From: Miscanthus floridulus
Taxonomy: Eukaryota; Streptophyta; Magnoliopsida; Poales; Poaceae
Assembly: GCF_019320115.1 (NCBI RefSeq)
Contig: NC_089598.1
Coordinates: 29,218,248 to 29,282,247 of the forward strand
Length of the DNA: 64,000 nucleotides
Reading direction: 5' to 3'
The position numbers were made by a program, and so were the translations under genes. The notes under the pieces were generated by a model. That model saw only the letters and a list, made by a program, of their open reading frames with translations, was not told the DNA's origin and made no database searches. Below are positions 23,938 through 35,500 of the stretch, in pieces; the stretch's first letter is position 1; each line of letters starts with the position of its first letter.

Positions 23938-26514
23938 ATGGCTCGCACCAAGAACGTTGGTGGTGGTCCAGAAGATGATGATCGGAGGCCTCCGCCTCGC
24001 CTGCCTATAGGTCTTAAAGGCAAGGCGACAAAGAAGACTACATCCAAGAAGAGGAAGTACCCTAATGCAGAGACAGCCAGAGCAGCTGTAGTTGCTGAGG
24101 CCACAGAGTGTGCCGAGAGAGGAGGTGCCCGCAGTGGAGTTGTCATTGCAGATCATCTGTTACCAGATGCGCAGGGTAGACTTGAGCAGATTGAGCATCT
24201 TCATGGTAGTCCACCTGGGACTATCATGATGGCAGGACGATGTCTTCGCATTGTGGATCCTCAGCCTTAGGGGGAGTCACAGCAGGAGTCACAGCAGCAG
24301 CCCCCACTAGTAGAGCCTTAGCCAGCTCAAGAGACACATGAGGGACAGTCGTCACAATAGACTTAGGAGGGTCAATAGGCCAAGGAGGCTAAGGAGACTG
24401 AGCAGGCACCCCAGCCACTGCTATGCCGCTCTAGTCGTACCTAGGTTCCAGTGTTACCGAGGCCACCAACACAGCGGAGGGGATCACGTCCACCACCTTG
24501 TCCATAGGGTCTGCCTCTAGTGACCCACCTTGACTTGAGGGCCACCACGGCCAAGTAGGTTCAGCAGCTTCACTTTGTGGAGTTTGATGTGTGGTTTCCA
24601 CCCAGGAGGGATGAGAGAGCTTCAGAGGGATTCTACACACCGCTCCAGGAAGACTTCTATAATGCATATCTAAATAGTGGAGCAGTTTTCAGATCTCAGC
24701 GGATTTGCAGCACTGAGGCTGTAGTCGCAGTAGCTGGAGAGCATATTCGCCCCTACCTTGCATATCTGCTAGGGCTAACAGATTTGATTAGATGGACTGG
24801 AGTATATGTTCCATCCTGGGTTCGTCAGTTTTATGCTTCTCTCTATATTGACCCACACCATAGATATATTCACTTTGCATTCAGAGGCAGAGATTGTAGG
24901 ATGATGAGTTAGAGGGATAGGGAGATACTGAGGTTACAGGAGCAGCCTGTCAGGTTACATGAGGTATGCTATGGACAGCAATAGCCTCTAGGTGCCCTCA
25001 TGGTGGTTTGGTGCCCCCTACAGATCTTGTGCGCCATTGCTTCATGGAGCCCTTTGGTGAGGGGTCAAGGAGGAACCCCAGTGACCTTACTCCTACTGCT
25101 AGAGTGCTAGAGGCTATCATTAGGAGGACACTACTTTCCAAGATGGGATACCGAGAGGGCTTGACTCGCCTCCAGCTTTGGCTCCTCAACGCCCTGATGC
25201 AGCAGACTGTGTTTGATATTTGGGACCTCCTTCTATCAGAGATGAAGGATACTATAGCTGAGGGCTTCAAGGGTCATAGGTAGCTTCCATATGCACATTG
25301 GATCACATTCCTTATTCTCAAGGCTGTGCAAGTTAGGACACCAGAGACGGTTGCAGAGTACAGAGGTGCCACTACAGAGTTTCTAGCTTATAACATGGCA
25401 CAGAGGATCAGGCATAGCACTCCACAGGCACCCACTCAGCCTTGCCGTCGTCCAGATGTACCAGAGTTCGCAGCTCAGCAGGACGAGATTATCAAAGGCA
25501 TAGCCACTACTGAGGACGTGCAGCTTGAGGCTTAGGAGGAGAGGAGCGAGTCTAATGATAGTTCAGATGACGACTACCTGCCTTTTCCTTAGATGCCTCC
25601 ATGCAGACACGATGTAGAGGCCGGTAGTTCTAGCTTAGCTCCACCTGCACCACAGATGGACCCCATTTTGATTGCTATCCTTGAGCAGATGTAGCAGGAT
25701 CAGGCTAGACAGGCTTAGGAGACCGCTGCTAACTTTGCACGGTTTTAGGCTTGTCAGGACGAGTTCCAGCGACAGCAGCAGGTCCTCCAGCAGCAGCAGC
25801 AGCAGCAGATGCATCGGCAGCAGTTACTCATGCAGCAGCAGCTTTTGGGATTCATGCAGCATGTAGTGACAGTCATTGGGGCCCCACAGCCACAGCTTTC
25901 GCCCTAGATTGGTCAGGCTACTACCACTATGATGACTCCAACAGTACAACCTAGTGGGCTTCAGAGTCAGGGATAGCCTCCAGCTCTGTTTGCTTCTCTC
26001 ACAGTACAGGTGTCCCAGTGGTTATCCTCACCAGTGGTAGCCCCGCAGTTCACACCATATCAGACGGGCTTCACACCGGATTAGTTACCATCGCTATTTG
26101 TACCTAACATGTCAGTCTCTAGGAGTCTTGGAGGATCTTTCAGCGAGTTGATAGGGATGCCTACACCACCACATATGTATGCCCCAGGTCCCTCTACAGC
26201 AGCTCCTGTCGCCGTGACTACTCAGAGGCTCCCTTTGTCTGTCGCATCTTTAGATCCTACGACAGATATACCAGTAGCATCACAGGCAGCACCTGCTCCA
26301 GCTCAGACCTAGACCTCTTTAGCGATGCTTCTAGCCACAGATGGTCAGTCAGTACAGAGCTTAGGGTTAGATGATGATGGCGCCTAGTTCCAGCTTGCCC
26401 CTCGTACCTTAGTGCCCGGCTCGTTCGCTGCAGCCCCGCCGACCGACCCTTAGGTTTTGGTGTTTGACGCCAAAGGGGGAGAGGGTTCGAGTATGTAGAC
26501 TCAAGGGGAGCGAC
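23938..26514 (+). pseudogene. Copia A third ORF (SIRE env-like position), riddled with amber codons
   Basis: Starts MARTKNVGGGPEDDDRRPPP with a basic stretch GKATKKTTSKKRKYPN. The middle (24577-25283) has the best-conserved-looking part (FYNAYLNSGAVF, VRQFYASLYIDPHHRYIHFA, MGYREGLTRLQLWLLNALMQ, EGFKGHR). The tail is rich in Gln, Pro, Ser and Thr, including a CAG-coded Gln run near 25783-25809. One frame shift lies near 24965. I count about 23 in-frame stops, all TAG. The position matches the env-like ORF of SIRE elements, but I see no convincing signal peptide or fusion peptide; resemblance to a plant-transposon-associated domain is from memory only. Function unknown. Confidence 0.7.
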
Positions 26515-26934
26515 TCTTAGGGGGAGCCTAGTTAGCTATTAGTCTATTATCTACATTTGGAGTCTTATTTGTGTGATATACTATTACTTTTATGCATTCG
26601 TGTGTTTACCTTCATGCATATTATTATATCTATGTGATAGTGATATCTACGTGATTGTGATTTATGACATGTGTGCTCTCTACTTTGAATTCATTTATAT
26701 GTCATATCACTTGTGTTATGCACATTTGCTTTTGCTTCCACGCTTTACTCTGATGCAAATGAGCTTCATCACTTGTACTCATGCTTATTTCATATCTTTT
26801 GAGTACATTGTGTTGGCTTGGGTCATATAAGCGTGCCTAACGCTCTTGTTCTTATTGACAAAAGCTTATATGAACCAAGTATGTCAAAAACCTCACTCTT
26901 TCACATACTCGAGGTGGTATTGTCATCAATCACC

Positions 26935-26947
26935 AAAAAGGGGGAGA
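26935..26947 (+). promoter_or_regulatory. Polypurine tract of Copia A
   Basis: AAAAAGGGGGAGA immediately before the 3' LTR start; it primes plus-strand DNA synthesis. Confidence 0.85.
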
Positions 26948-26948
26948 T

Positions 26949-29900
26949 TGAAAGCATCTAGGCCCCTTGTTGGGTTTTGGTGATTAATGACAATACAAGA
27001 TTACTATAACTAACGTGTGTTTTGTAGAGGCAATTAAGTTAGGTCATGGTAATGGAGATCGATTGGGCAATCAAGGTGGTCATGCCCCTACGATGGAAAT
27101 CATTTTGGTTTTCAAAGGATGGACGACAAGGTTAAGGATGACTAGTTCTAAGTGTCGATTGGAGTTGGAGAGACACTTAGAGTAGTTTAGGACTTTGTTT
27201 TTCCTTTATCCGTACTATTAAGGGGGGTATGGACGGGTAGCTTGACCTAGATGAGTCTAGTGAGTTAGGTGTGGTGTACACTTGTTAAAACTAGCACTAG
27301 GTAGCTCCACAATAACCCTATGATCCTATGGAGCAAACTTCATTCACATATGATCGAGAGTTGGAAGTGAATGGAGGGTCAAATGCTGATCGGACGCTGG
27401 CTCCGGTGTGACCAGACGTGGGTCGCAGGGTTCAGTCAACTCCAGTAATGTTCCAGAAGAGTGAATCTATGACCGGACACGTCCGGTCAATACTGACCGG
27501 ACCCTGAGGATCCAGCGTCCGGTCGAGTATAGTAAGGTTCTAGTGAGGGTTTAATGCGACCGGACGCGTCTGGTCAGTGGTGATCGGACCCTGCCAGCTG
27601 AAAGGTCCTAATATGGCTAGAGGGGGGTGAATAGCCTATTTAAAAATCTACAAATCAACTAGAGCAATTTGATTAGTATGATAAATAGCGTAATGCAAAC
27701 TTGCTCTAGCTCTACAAGGGTTGCAAGCCACCTATCCAACAATTCTAGTTGCAATGATTACTTAGGCACCCAAACTTGCTATGTAACTACTCACTAAGAG
27801 CTCTCAATCTTGCTACTCTAAAGAGCTCAACTAGATGAATGACAATAATAAAGCAAGCTCTCAATTCTAATTATACTAAAGAGCGTGTATCAACTAGTTT
27901 GCAAGAATGTAAATAGGTGAGTAGGGTGATTATACCGCTGTGTAGGGGATGAACCAATCACAAGATGAAGATTAAGCCAATCACCGGGAGAATGCAAATG
28001 ACAAGAGACAACCAATTTTTCTCCCGAGGTTCACGTGCTTGCCAACATGCTAGTCCCCGTTGTGTCGACCAACACTTGGTGGTTCAGCGGCTAAGAGGTG
28101 TTTCACAAACCTCATCCACATGATAGGACACCGCAAGAACCGACCCACAAGTGAGGTAACTCAATGACACGAGCAATTTACTAGAGTTACCTTTCGACGC
28201 TCCGCCAGGGAAGGTACAACTCCCCTCACAATCACTGGAGATGGCCACGAACAATCACCAACTCATGCCAATCCTCCACCGCTGCTCCAACCGTCTAGGT
28301 GGTGGCAACCACCAAGAGTAACAAGCGAAATCCGCAGCGCAACACAAATACCAAGTGCCCCTAGATGCAATCACTCAAGCAATGCACTTGGATTCTCTCC
28401 CAATCTCACAAAGATGATGAATCAATGATGGAGATGAGTGGGAGGACTTTGGCTAAGCTCACAAGGTTGCTATGTCAGTGAAAATGTGCAAGAGAGTGAG
28501 CTTGAGCCGGCCATGGGGCTTAAATAGAAGCCCCCACGAAATAGAGCCGTTGTACCCCTTCACTGGGTAAAACGTGCTCTGACCGGATGCTCTGGTCATA
28601 CTGACCGGACTCTAGACACAGCGTCCAGTCCATAGATGTAAGCCACGTGTCATTCTAAGTTAAACTTGAGCCGCCAGATCACAACGGCTATTAACTGACC
28701 GGACGCTCCGGCAAAACTGACCGGACCCTGAACCACCAGCGTCTGGTCATTTACAGTAAGGGTCCAAATCCGGTTTTCTTCGATCGGACGCGTTCGGTCC
28801 ACCTTGACCGGACACAGACCAGTGTACGGTGCTAAACCCTAGTCACTGTGTTGCCATGTTAGTTTGACCGGACGCAGAAACCAGCGTCCGGTGCATCTCA
28901 GGTCCAGCGTCCGGTGCAACACCGAAACTGGTGACCTCTCTGCCACACCTGACCGAATGCGCCGGTCCACCCAAGATCAGCGTCCGGTCACCCACAGTGA
29001 CCTCCAATTTTTCTGTCTAGGGTGCCGATGGCACCGTCGGACTGTCCGCACTCTATGGGCGGACACTCCGCTAGTGGAGTTTCTTGCCCTTGCACCTAAG
29101 CTTCACTACCCTTGATCAAATGTGCCAACCACCAAGTGTATCACCTTGTGCACATATGTTAGCGTATTTTCACAAACATTTTCAAGGGTGTTAGCACTCC
29201 ACTAGATCCTAAATGCATATGCAATGAGTTAGAGCATCTAGTGGCACTTTGATAACCGCATTCCGATACGAGTTTCACCCCTCTTAATAGTACGGCTATT
29301 AATCCTAAATATGATCACACTCACTAAGTGTCTTGATCACCAAAACAAAATGGCTCCTATATTTTATACCTTTGCCTTGAGCCTTTTGTTTTTCTCTTTC
29401 TTCTTTTTCAAGTTTAAGCATTTTACCATTACCATGCCATCACCATTGTCATGATCTTCGCCATTGCTTCATCACTTGGAGTAGTGCTACCTATCTCATA
29501 ATCATCTTGATAAACTAGGTTAGCACTTAGGGTTTCATCAATTAACCAAAACCAAACTAGAGCTTTCACCAGCGTCCGGTCAACACTTAATCACTGGTGT
29601 GCGGGTTGAACTAACCGAAGCGTCCAGTCAACATGACCGGAGTGTCCGGTCACCCCGCAGAGGCACATAACGACTGCCTTATAAATAGAAGCTCTACTCG
29701 TGTGTGGAGTTACTTTTGCTCATTCCAACAGCTGAGAAACACGTTTGTGAGTGCCAAGAAGAGCAAGTTCCTAGTGAGGTGATTGAGATTTGAGAATCCA
29801 AGAGAGTAGCCTCATTAGTGAATCAAGAGTAGCAAAGTGTGCATTCACCATTCTCATTAGGCTTCGCGTGGTCAAGTGAGGGTTCGTGCTTGTTACTCTT

Positions 29901-30412
29901 GGTGATCACCATCACCTATACGGCTTGGTGGTGATTGGGAGCTTGGTGATCACCCGGCGGAGCTTGTGGGTGACCCAACTCAAGTTGTGAGCGGTTTTAG
30001 GTGATTCACCGCGACGAAGTGTTGAAGAATCAACCCGTAGAGAGCACTTGATCCTTGCGCGGATCAAGGGAGAGCTACACCCTTGCGCGGGTGCTCCAAC
30101 AAGGACTAGTAGGGAGTGACGACTCTCCTATACCTCAGCAAAACATCGCCGCGTTCCTCTCTCTCTCTATTTTACTTTGAGTATTTACTTTGAGCATTTA
30201 CTTTGAGCAATTCAATACTTGTTTTTACATTCATAGAATTGCCATGCTAGAGTAAGTTTGGAATATAGGTTGCAAGTCCTTTGTGCGTTAGATTGATAGA
30301 AACACTTTTCTAGGCACAAGGGGTTAATTGGGCTAACCGTAGGATTTACTTATTGTAAGAAAATTTAGAATTAGCACAATTCACCCCCCTCTTGGGCATC
30401 TTGATCCTTTCA
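26949..30412 (+). repeat. 3' LTR of Copia A, split by a solo LTR
   Basis: Two LTR pieces, 26949-27598 and 29574-30412, separated by a 1970 bp insertion plus one duplicated CCAGC (29569-29573). With the insertion removed, the LTR is about 1.49 kb, close to the 5' LTR length. Confidence 0.9.
27599..29568 (-). mobile_element. Solo LTR inserted in the 3' LTR of Copia A
   Basis: TGAAAGGTCC ... AGAGCTTTCA with 5 bp target duplication CCAGC at 27594-27598 and 29569-29573. The empty site is visible in the 5' LTR (ACCAGCGTCCGATC). Orientation is inferred as minus, because the C-rich end (TTCACCCCCCTC when reversed) that closes related Copia LTRs lies at the left. It also carries GACCGGAC-type palindromes at about 28575-29000, so it belongs to a related SIRE-like family. 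No internal genes. Confidence 0.88.
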
Positions 30413-31944
30413 GGTTCGAACTTAATTGGAAGATATCAACATTGAACTTTGCAGCGGAAACTTAAGAACATAATTTATCTACTTTTCAGAAGCATTTCTC
30501 TGTGCTCATCTACTCTATGAACAATTTATCCCGTTGGTTCAAAATTGAATAGAGGTGAAAACTAATCAAAATTCGCTTCTAAAAATAAATAAGCAGAAAT
30601 TTTGCTACTAAAAATAGAAAAACTTAATTCGGACCAAGGCCGAATGGCGCGGTGCGTCCACATGCATTCCAGGCACGAAAACCGGCCCAAGGCCCATAGA
30701 AGCGCTGCGCCCTCCCGTGACCCAGGCCGCAACCTGGGCCTAGGCTGGGAAACCTCTTTCCCGCCTGGGCCACATTCAGCCCGAGCGATGCCGACCGTCG
30801 ATCTTCATCCGACGGCTGTCTGTTCTTTTCGCCCGAGTAAAACCCCACCGCGGCGGTTCACCCTTGAACCCTAACTCACCCTAACTCATCAGCGTCTCCC
30901 TCCCTCTCGTCTCTTAGCTTTCAGCGCAGCCGACGTAACAACGATGACGACCCAAAGTGCGGCGCCGCCGTAGGTCCCCTCGGCGGAGCGCGCGCTCCCT
31001 AGTGGGTGAACACGCCGCCGTCGAGCGATCCTGTGACGGTGCCCTAGCCGGTGCTCGCGTGCGCGGTGACGAGCGGCGGCGTCTTTCTTTCCGGGTGCCG
31101 ACGGTGAGGAGAGAAGGAAGACGGCGGCACGACTGCGGGGCCCCTCGCCGGCGCGCATACTCGGCCTAGGCTGAGTGTGCCGCCGTCAAGCGGCCTTGCG
31201 GTAGCGCCATGGATCCCGAGCCAGCACGTCAGAGACCGCGCGACGGCGTGGCGAGATCTCGGTGAACATCCTGCGCGGTGGCGTTGGTGACAGCGGTGAG
31301 GTCCAGGTAGGTCCCTCTCTTCATGTCGTCCTCTTGTCGGTTAGGGTTAGGGTTACGTATTTGTGTCTGGGTCGATCCGAATCGAGCCCTTTTTCTTCTG
31401 TTGTTCTTCCCCTTCTAGGGTTAGGGTTAGGAACCCTCTACTTCGATCCGAATTGGATCTCTCTCATCTACTTCTAAACTGCTACTACCCCGATCTAGAT
31501 CTACTCACTAGAAAAACCTGGCTCTGGTATTATTGATAGACTGATTGTATCTCTAAAACGTAGATCAGTGGATAATCTTGACTTAGATGGGGAAACTTGT
31601 TCCTGTACCTCGCCCTTCTGTAGTTGCGTCCATGGTGCTGCGGCGACATGGACACCAGTGTCGTGGCAGCGTAGATGCGGTGGAGACCAAAGGGTGGGGG
31701 GTTGCCGGCGGCGCTTCTCGTCACTTACAGCGCTGCCCACGATCGGAGGAGCTACTAGGGTTCTTCGGTAGGGTCCAGTGGCGGCGTTGAACCTCGTGTC
31801 TCGCGCCCCGGTCCCCATCTCCTTCTTATAGCGCTATGTGACAGGGACCCGCCGACCAGTGGTCGATTGTGTATCCCTGGTCAGGACACGGTCAAGGGGT
31901 CCGACTCAGTCGTTGGACTGAGTCGGATGAGATCAATCCTAACA
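30413..31944 (-). mobile_element. Copia D, 5' part (minus strand)
   Basis: Continuation of the element interrupted at 15652. Just after the junction, 30413-30620 shares blocks with 15390-15650 (GCAGCGGAAA, CATCTACTCT, CCGTTGGTTC), consistent with an internal repeat split by Copia A. 30640-31500 is GC-rich with small frames on both strands and no recognised domain; GGGTTAGGGTTAGGG runs at 31340-31356 and 31418-31432 resemble plant telo-box sequences of 5' leaders. The degenerate primer site lies at about 31519-31533 (plus-strand GGCTCTGGTATTA). Confidence 0.65.
31536..31944 (-). repeat. 5' LTR of Copia D
   Basis: Homologous to 11832-12246; ends GATCAATCCTAACA on the plus strand. The outer right edge lies about 630 bp from the aminoacylase stop codon. 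Confidence 0.75.
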
Positions 31945-32575
31945 TGGAACACACCTTTTTTTTTGTGTGTGTAGAACGTCTGCGACACACATTGGAGATA
32001 TCAAGCAACAAGCCCGAACACCAGCTTACACAACACAGCTGTTACTGTTAGTCTTCCCACAACAAACGACATTCACACCCACTCCGGCCCAAACACAGCG
32101 ACATCAGAGCACCGGTGGCGAGATGAAGAAGGGCTTCAACTCGTTGCACGCTCTGGTGGCTTGGCATCCGCGGAAAGAGCGCAACAAAAAGGCACAATTC
32201 TCTTGGGCACAGTTCTCTTGCGTTTTGGAGAAGAAAAAAGTGTCCCATGTGGGGAGAAATTATTCCAACACCCGGTTTGCTCCAGCACACGGGCGAAACC
32301 GATACAACCTCCAAATAAGAAAATATCAACAGACATACAGTTCACAACCCCTACGCCATACATACAGTTCTTTCATCTTTGCCTATCATCCATATCACCA
32401 TATTCGACAAATCCTGATGGCTTCGGAATATTTCCTTTGACATGTTCGTGACTGAAACCCAACCAATTATTACAAACCTGTAGGCCATAGCTTTGATGCT
32501 CTTACCTTCATTCAGTAAATGAGATGGGAATCCAACAATGCTACACATCATGCAACAGCACTTTCCTTTTACGAA
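31945..32575. other. 3' flank of the aminoacylase gene
   Basis: No coding region recognised. It probably contains the 3' UTR of the minus-strand aminoacylase gene; a possible AATAAT polyadenylation signal (reversed ATTATT) lies near 32466. Confidence 0.45.
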
Positions 32576-35500
32576 TCAGCCTTGGAACGAGCTTAGTGCT
32601 CTAATGACATGTTCGTACACTTTGATGCCCCTCAGGAATACCTTATCTTCCAGAAACTGCAGCATTTAAATAAACATTGATTTTGAGCATCACATTCTCG
32701 AACAAAGGAAAGGAAAGCGGTAGCAGCCTGGTTTCAGTTACCTCGTTATGGTCATGTAGTAGTATTGGAGTATTTGTCATTGGAGAAAACCCGAGGGCAG
32801 GAATGCCCAGCTGCCTCACAAAACGTGAATCTGTGGTTGAAGATAAAATCTCAGGCTTAGATAGCTTTCCTCCCGCGGAGGTGATAGCCTTCTCAAATAT
32901 GGGCCACCATGGGTTCGACTCGTTTGTTGCTGTGAATATGGGACGTCCAGCCACATCTGTTACTGGACCTTTCCGTATTAGCTGTATGACAAGAAGGGGT
33001 TTCAGGAAATGCAGTACTTGGTTTAGTTTCAGCTATGGAAATGACAATGAAACTAACTTTTCACCTGGTAGGTCAAGTTTTTATGAGCTGGTGCCCATTC
33101 CTCTTTGACTCTTCGTTTGATCAGTTCAATATCTTCAGTTGGAGGAAGGCGGAGATCAAAGCCAACCTCTGCTTCTGAAGGTTGCATATTCATCACAAAA
33201 CCCTGCAAAAATCTGTCTTTAGAGACTACAAAAGCCACAAATAAATTGCACAGTAATGTTGAATTTGGTGCATGCCACTATCTGTAACTGGAGAACTTCT
33301 CTTAAAATAAAATAAATTGGAGACTTGTTCTTTTACGGTTTTACCTTAATTCAGATAACTGATTAAGTGCTGATCTTTTTAGTGTCATGTTTTGGAGTAA
33401 ATTATGAGTGCCAATTAATTAGTGTTGTAGTACACGTGTGGTAAAATAATATTTAGTGAAATACTAAAAGAGTAAAGAGAGAGTTACAGCATTCTGAGAT
33501 GGTGGTGTTCATTAATCATTACTCCATAGGCATGTTTAAGTATAGTTTTCGATCAAATGGGATGATCATAAATTCATCACACATAATCACATCGCGTTGC
33601 TGATTTTTGGAAAAAGTATGGGACTTCAACCAGAATTATCCTCGTCCTCGACATGGTTTCCTTTGCCCTTTAGTTTTGTTTGTTAGTTTTGTCCTAAGAA
33701 ACTTCAAAAGATACAAAGTGGTAACCTTGTTCAATTGGTTCATACCCTTGAGCTTGCTTATCAAAATCACATGTAAAACAAGTTGACCTCTACCAATTTG
33801 ATAATATGAGTTATATGGGATTCTTTGCACTGTCAATCCAGGCTTACTTATCCAATTAGTAAAGAAAGCAGGCAAAATCAAACACATTTTGTCATTACAA
33901 GTTTTTTTCCTTTTTTTTAAAAAAAAAAGCATTTTTCCCATGTGCCTTATTTGTTGCATGCAATGAACAGATGCAGATCCAATGATACTTGAACAATAAG
34001 AGTATAACTAAAAATTGCATGATATTATTTAGTCTTGCAAAGAAGGAAATAGAGGGATGAAAATGGACAATTAGAAAACCAGGGGACCAAAAACAAGAAG
34101 AATGGTCTAAGGATCAAATAGGATAACGAAGCAGAGGTCAAGAACAATTCCACATTTGTTTGCGACTAATTTCAATATCATACACTATTAAGGTCTGAAA
34201 GGAAGATACTGCCTTCCAAATTGATAATGTCCTAGAAATGAGAAAATTTTGTATTTGGCCCTAAAAATAATGCTCCTTTCTTATTTGACATCGAAACTGA
34301 AAATCTTTCCTATATGTCCCGATCTCGAGTTTTTCTTTCCTATTTGACACTTCCGTCAGTTTAGGTTGTTAACGGTGTCAAGTCCTATGTGAAAAGTCCG
34401 TTTTACCCCTAGAGTTTTTTACTAGTCCTGGTATTCCATGGTTAATATTGCTATCTTTCCTAATGTTTCAGTTTAAGATAAAAACATTCATAAAAGATAG
34501 CAATATTAACCATAGAATGCCAGGATTAGTAAAAAACTCTAGGGGTAAAACGGACTTTTTACATAGGACTTGACACCGTTAACAACCCAAACTGACGGAA
34601 GTGTCAAATAGGAAAGAAAAACTCGAGTTCAGGACATATAGGAAAGATTTTCAGTTTCGATGTCAAATAAGAAATGATCATTATTTTTAGGGCCAAATAC
34701 AAAATTTTCTCCCTAGAAATTGTCTGACAAATGCTGACAGCTACAATGAAGGATTACATTATATTCATTTTTGCCAGACCTATTTAACAATTTTATCATG
34801 TTTATTGTTGTGTAGGTTGTAGAGAGTATCTGCATAACTTTACATCATAGCTTGCATGTTCTCTCCGATCAAGAATGAAAAACTTTTTATAGTATAGTAA
34901 TTTAATCATATAATATATTATGTTTGAGTAAGTTGCACCCATCATACAACAACTAGGGAAGGCCAGTTATTCATTTGCTTAGTGGTTTTAAGGTATGCAG
35001 TTGGCCTGGTGTATATCTACAGCACAGCATGATTATAAAATCACTAACATGTAAAATCACATGTAAATGTTATAAGCCTGGTGGTTGCGTGCACAACAAC
35101 AGGTTCCCAGGCAGTTCTGGAAGGGTTTCAATTCGTTATTTATTTTGGTTGTGTAGTGGTTGCGGAAACACAGCATTCAGAGCGATGCCAGATTGTGGTG
35201 TATGGCAGGTGCAAAACGGCTTGGTCCTTTGTGACCAAGGTTTTTCTTCATGTCCAAGGTCGTTTCCTGCTAATTTGTGGTGCCTCTTTTTTTCTGTATA
35301 AAAGGCCTGTATGTGTGTGGGTATGTCTATGAACTAGCAAAAGGACTAAATTTTTTCTCTCCTATTTACTACAATGATATGCTAGTTCTCCTGGATTCAA
35401 GAAAACAAAATTGCATACCAAAATATGTCTAAGCCATAGGAAACAATTTACTTTCAGTCTGCAACAGCAATCTCAAACACCAAACAGAAGTATTGAAGTA

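Larger units (their letters stand above)
15653..30412 (+). mobile_element. Copia (SIRE/Maximus-like) retrotransposon A, 14.8 kb with nested solo LTR
   Basis: TG...CA ends (TGAAAGCATC ... GATCCTTTCA) and 5 bp target duplication GGTTC at 15648-15652 and 30413-30417. Inside: long LTRs, a Met-type primer site, gag with zinc knuckle, pol in Copia order (protease remnant, integrase, RT, RNase H), a third ORF of about 2.5 kb between pol and the 3' LTR, and a polypurine tract. The extra 3' ORF, the long LTRs and the size are typical of the SIRE/Maximus lineage. It is inserted in Copia D and itself hit by a solo LTR. Confidence 0.92.

Noticed and set aside
25783..25809. CAG microsatellite as a separate feature
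   Set aside because: It is the in-frame Gln run of ORF3 and is described there.
31340..31432. Interstitial telomere
   Set aside because: Only two or three GGTTAGG units; fits a telo-box leader motif better than telomere repeats.
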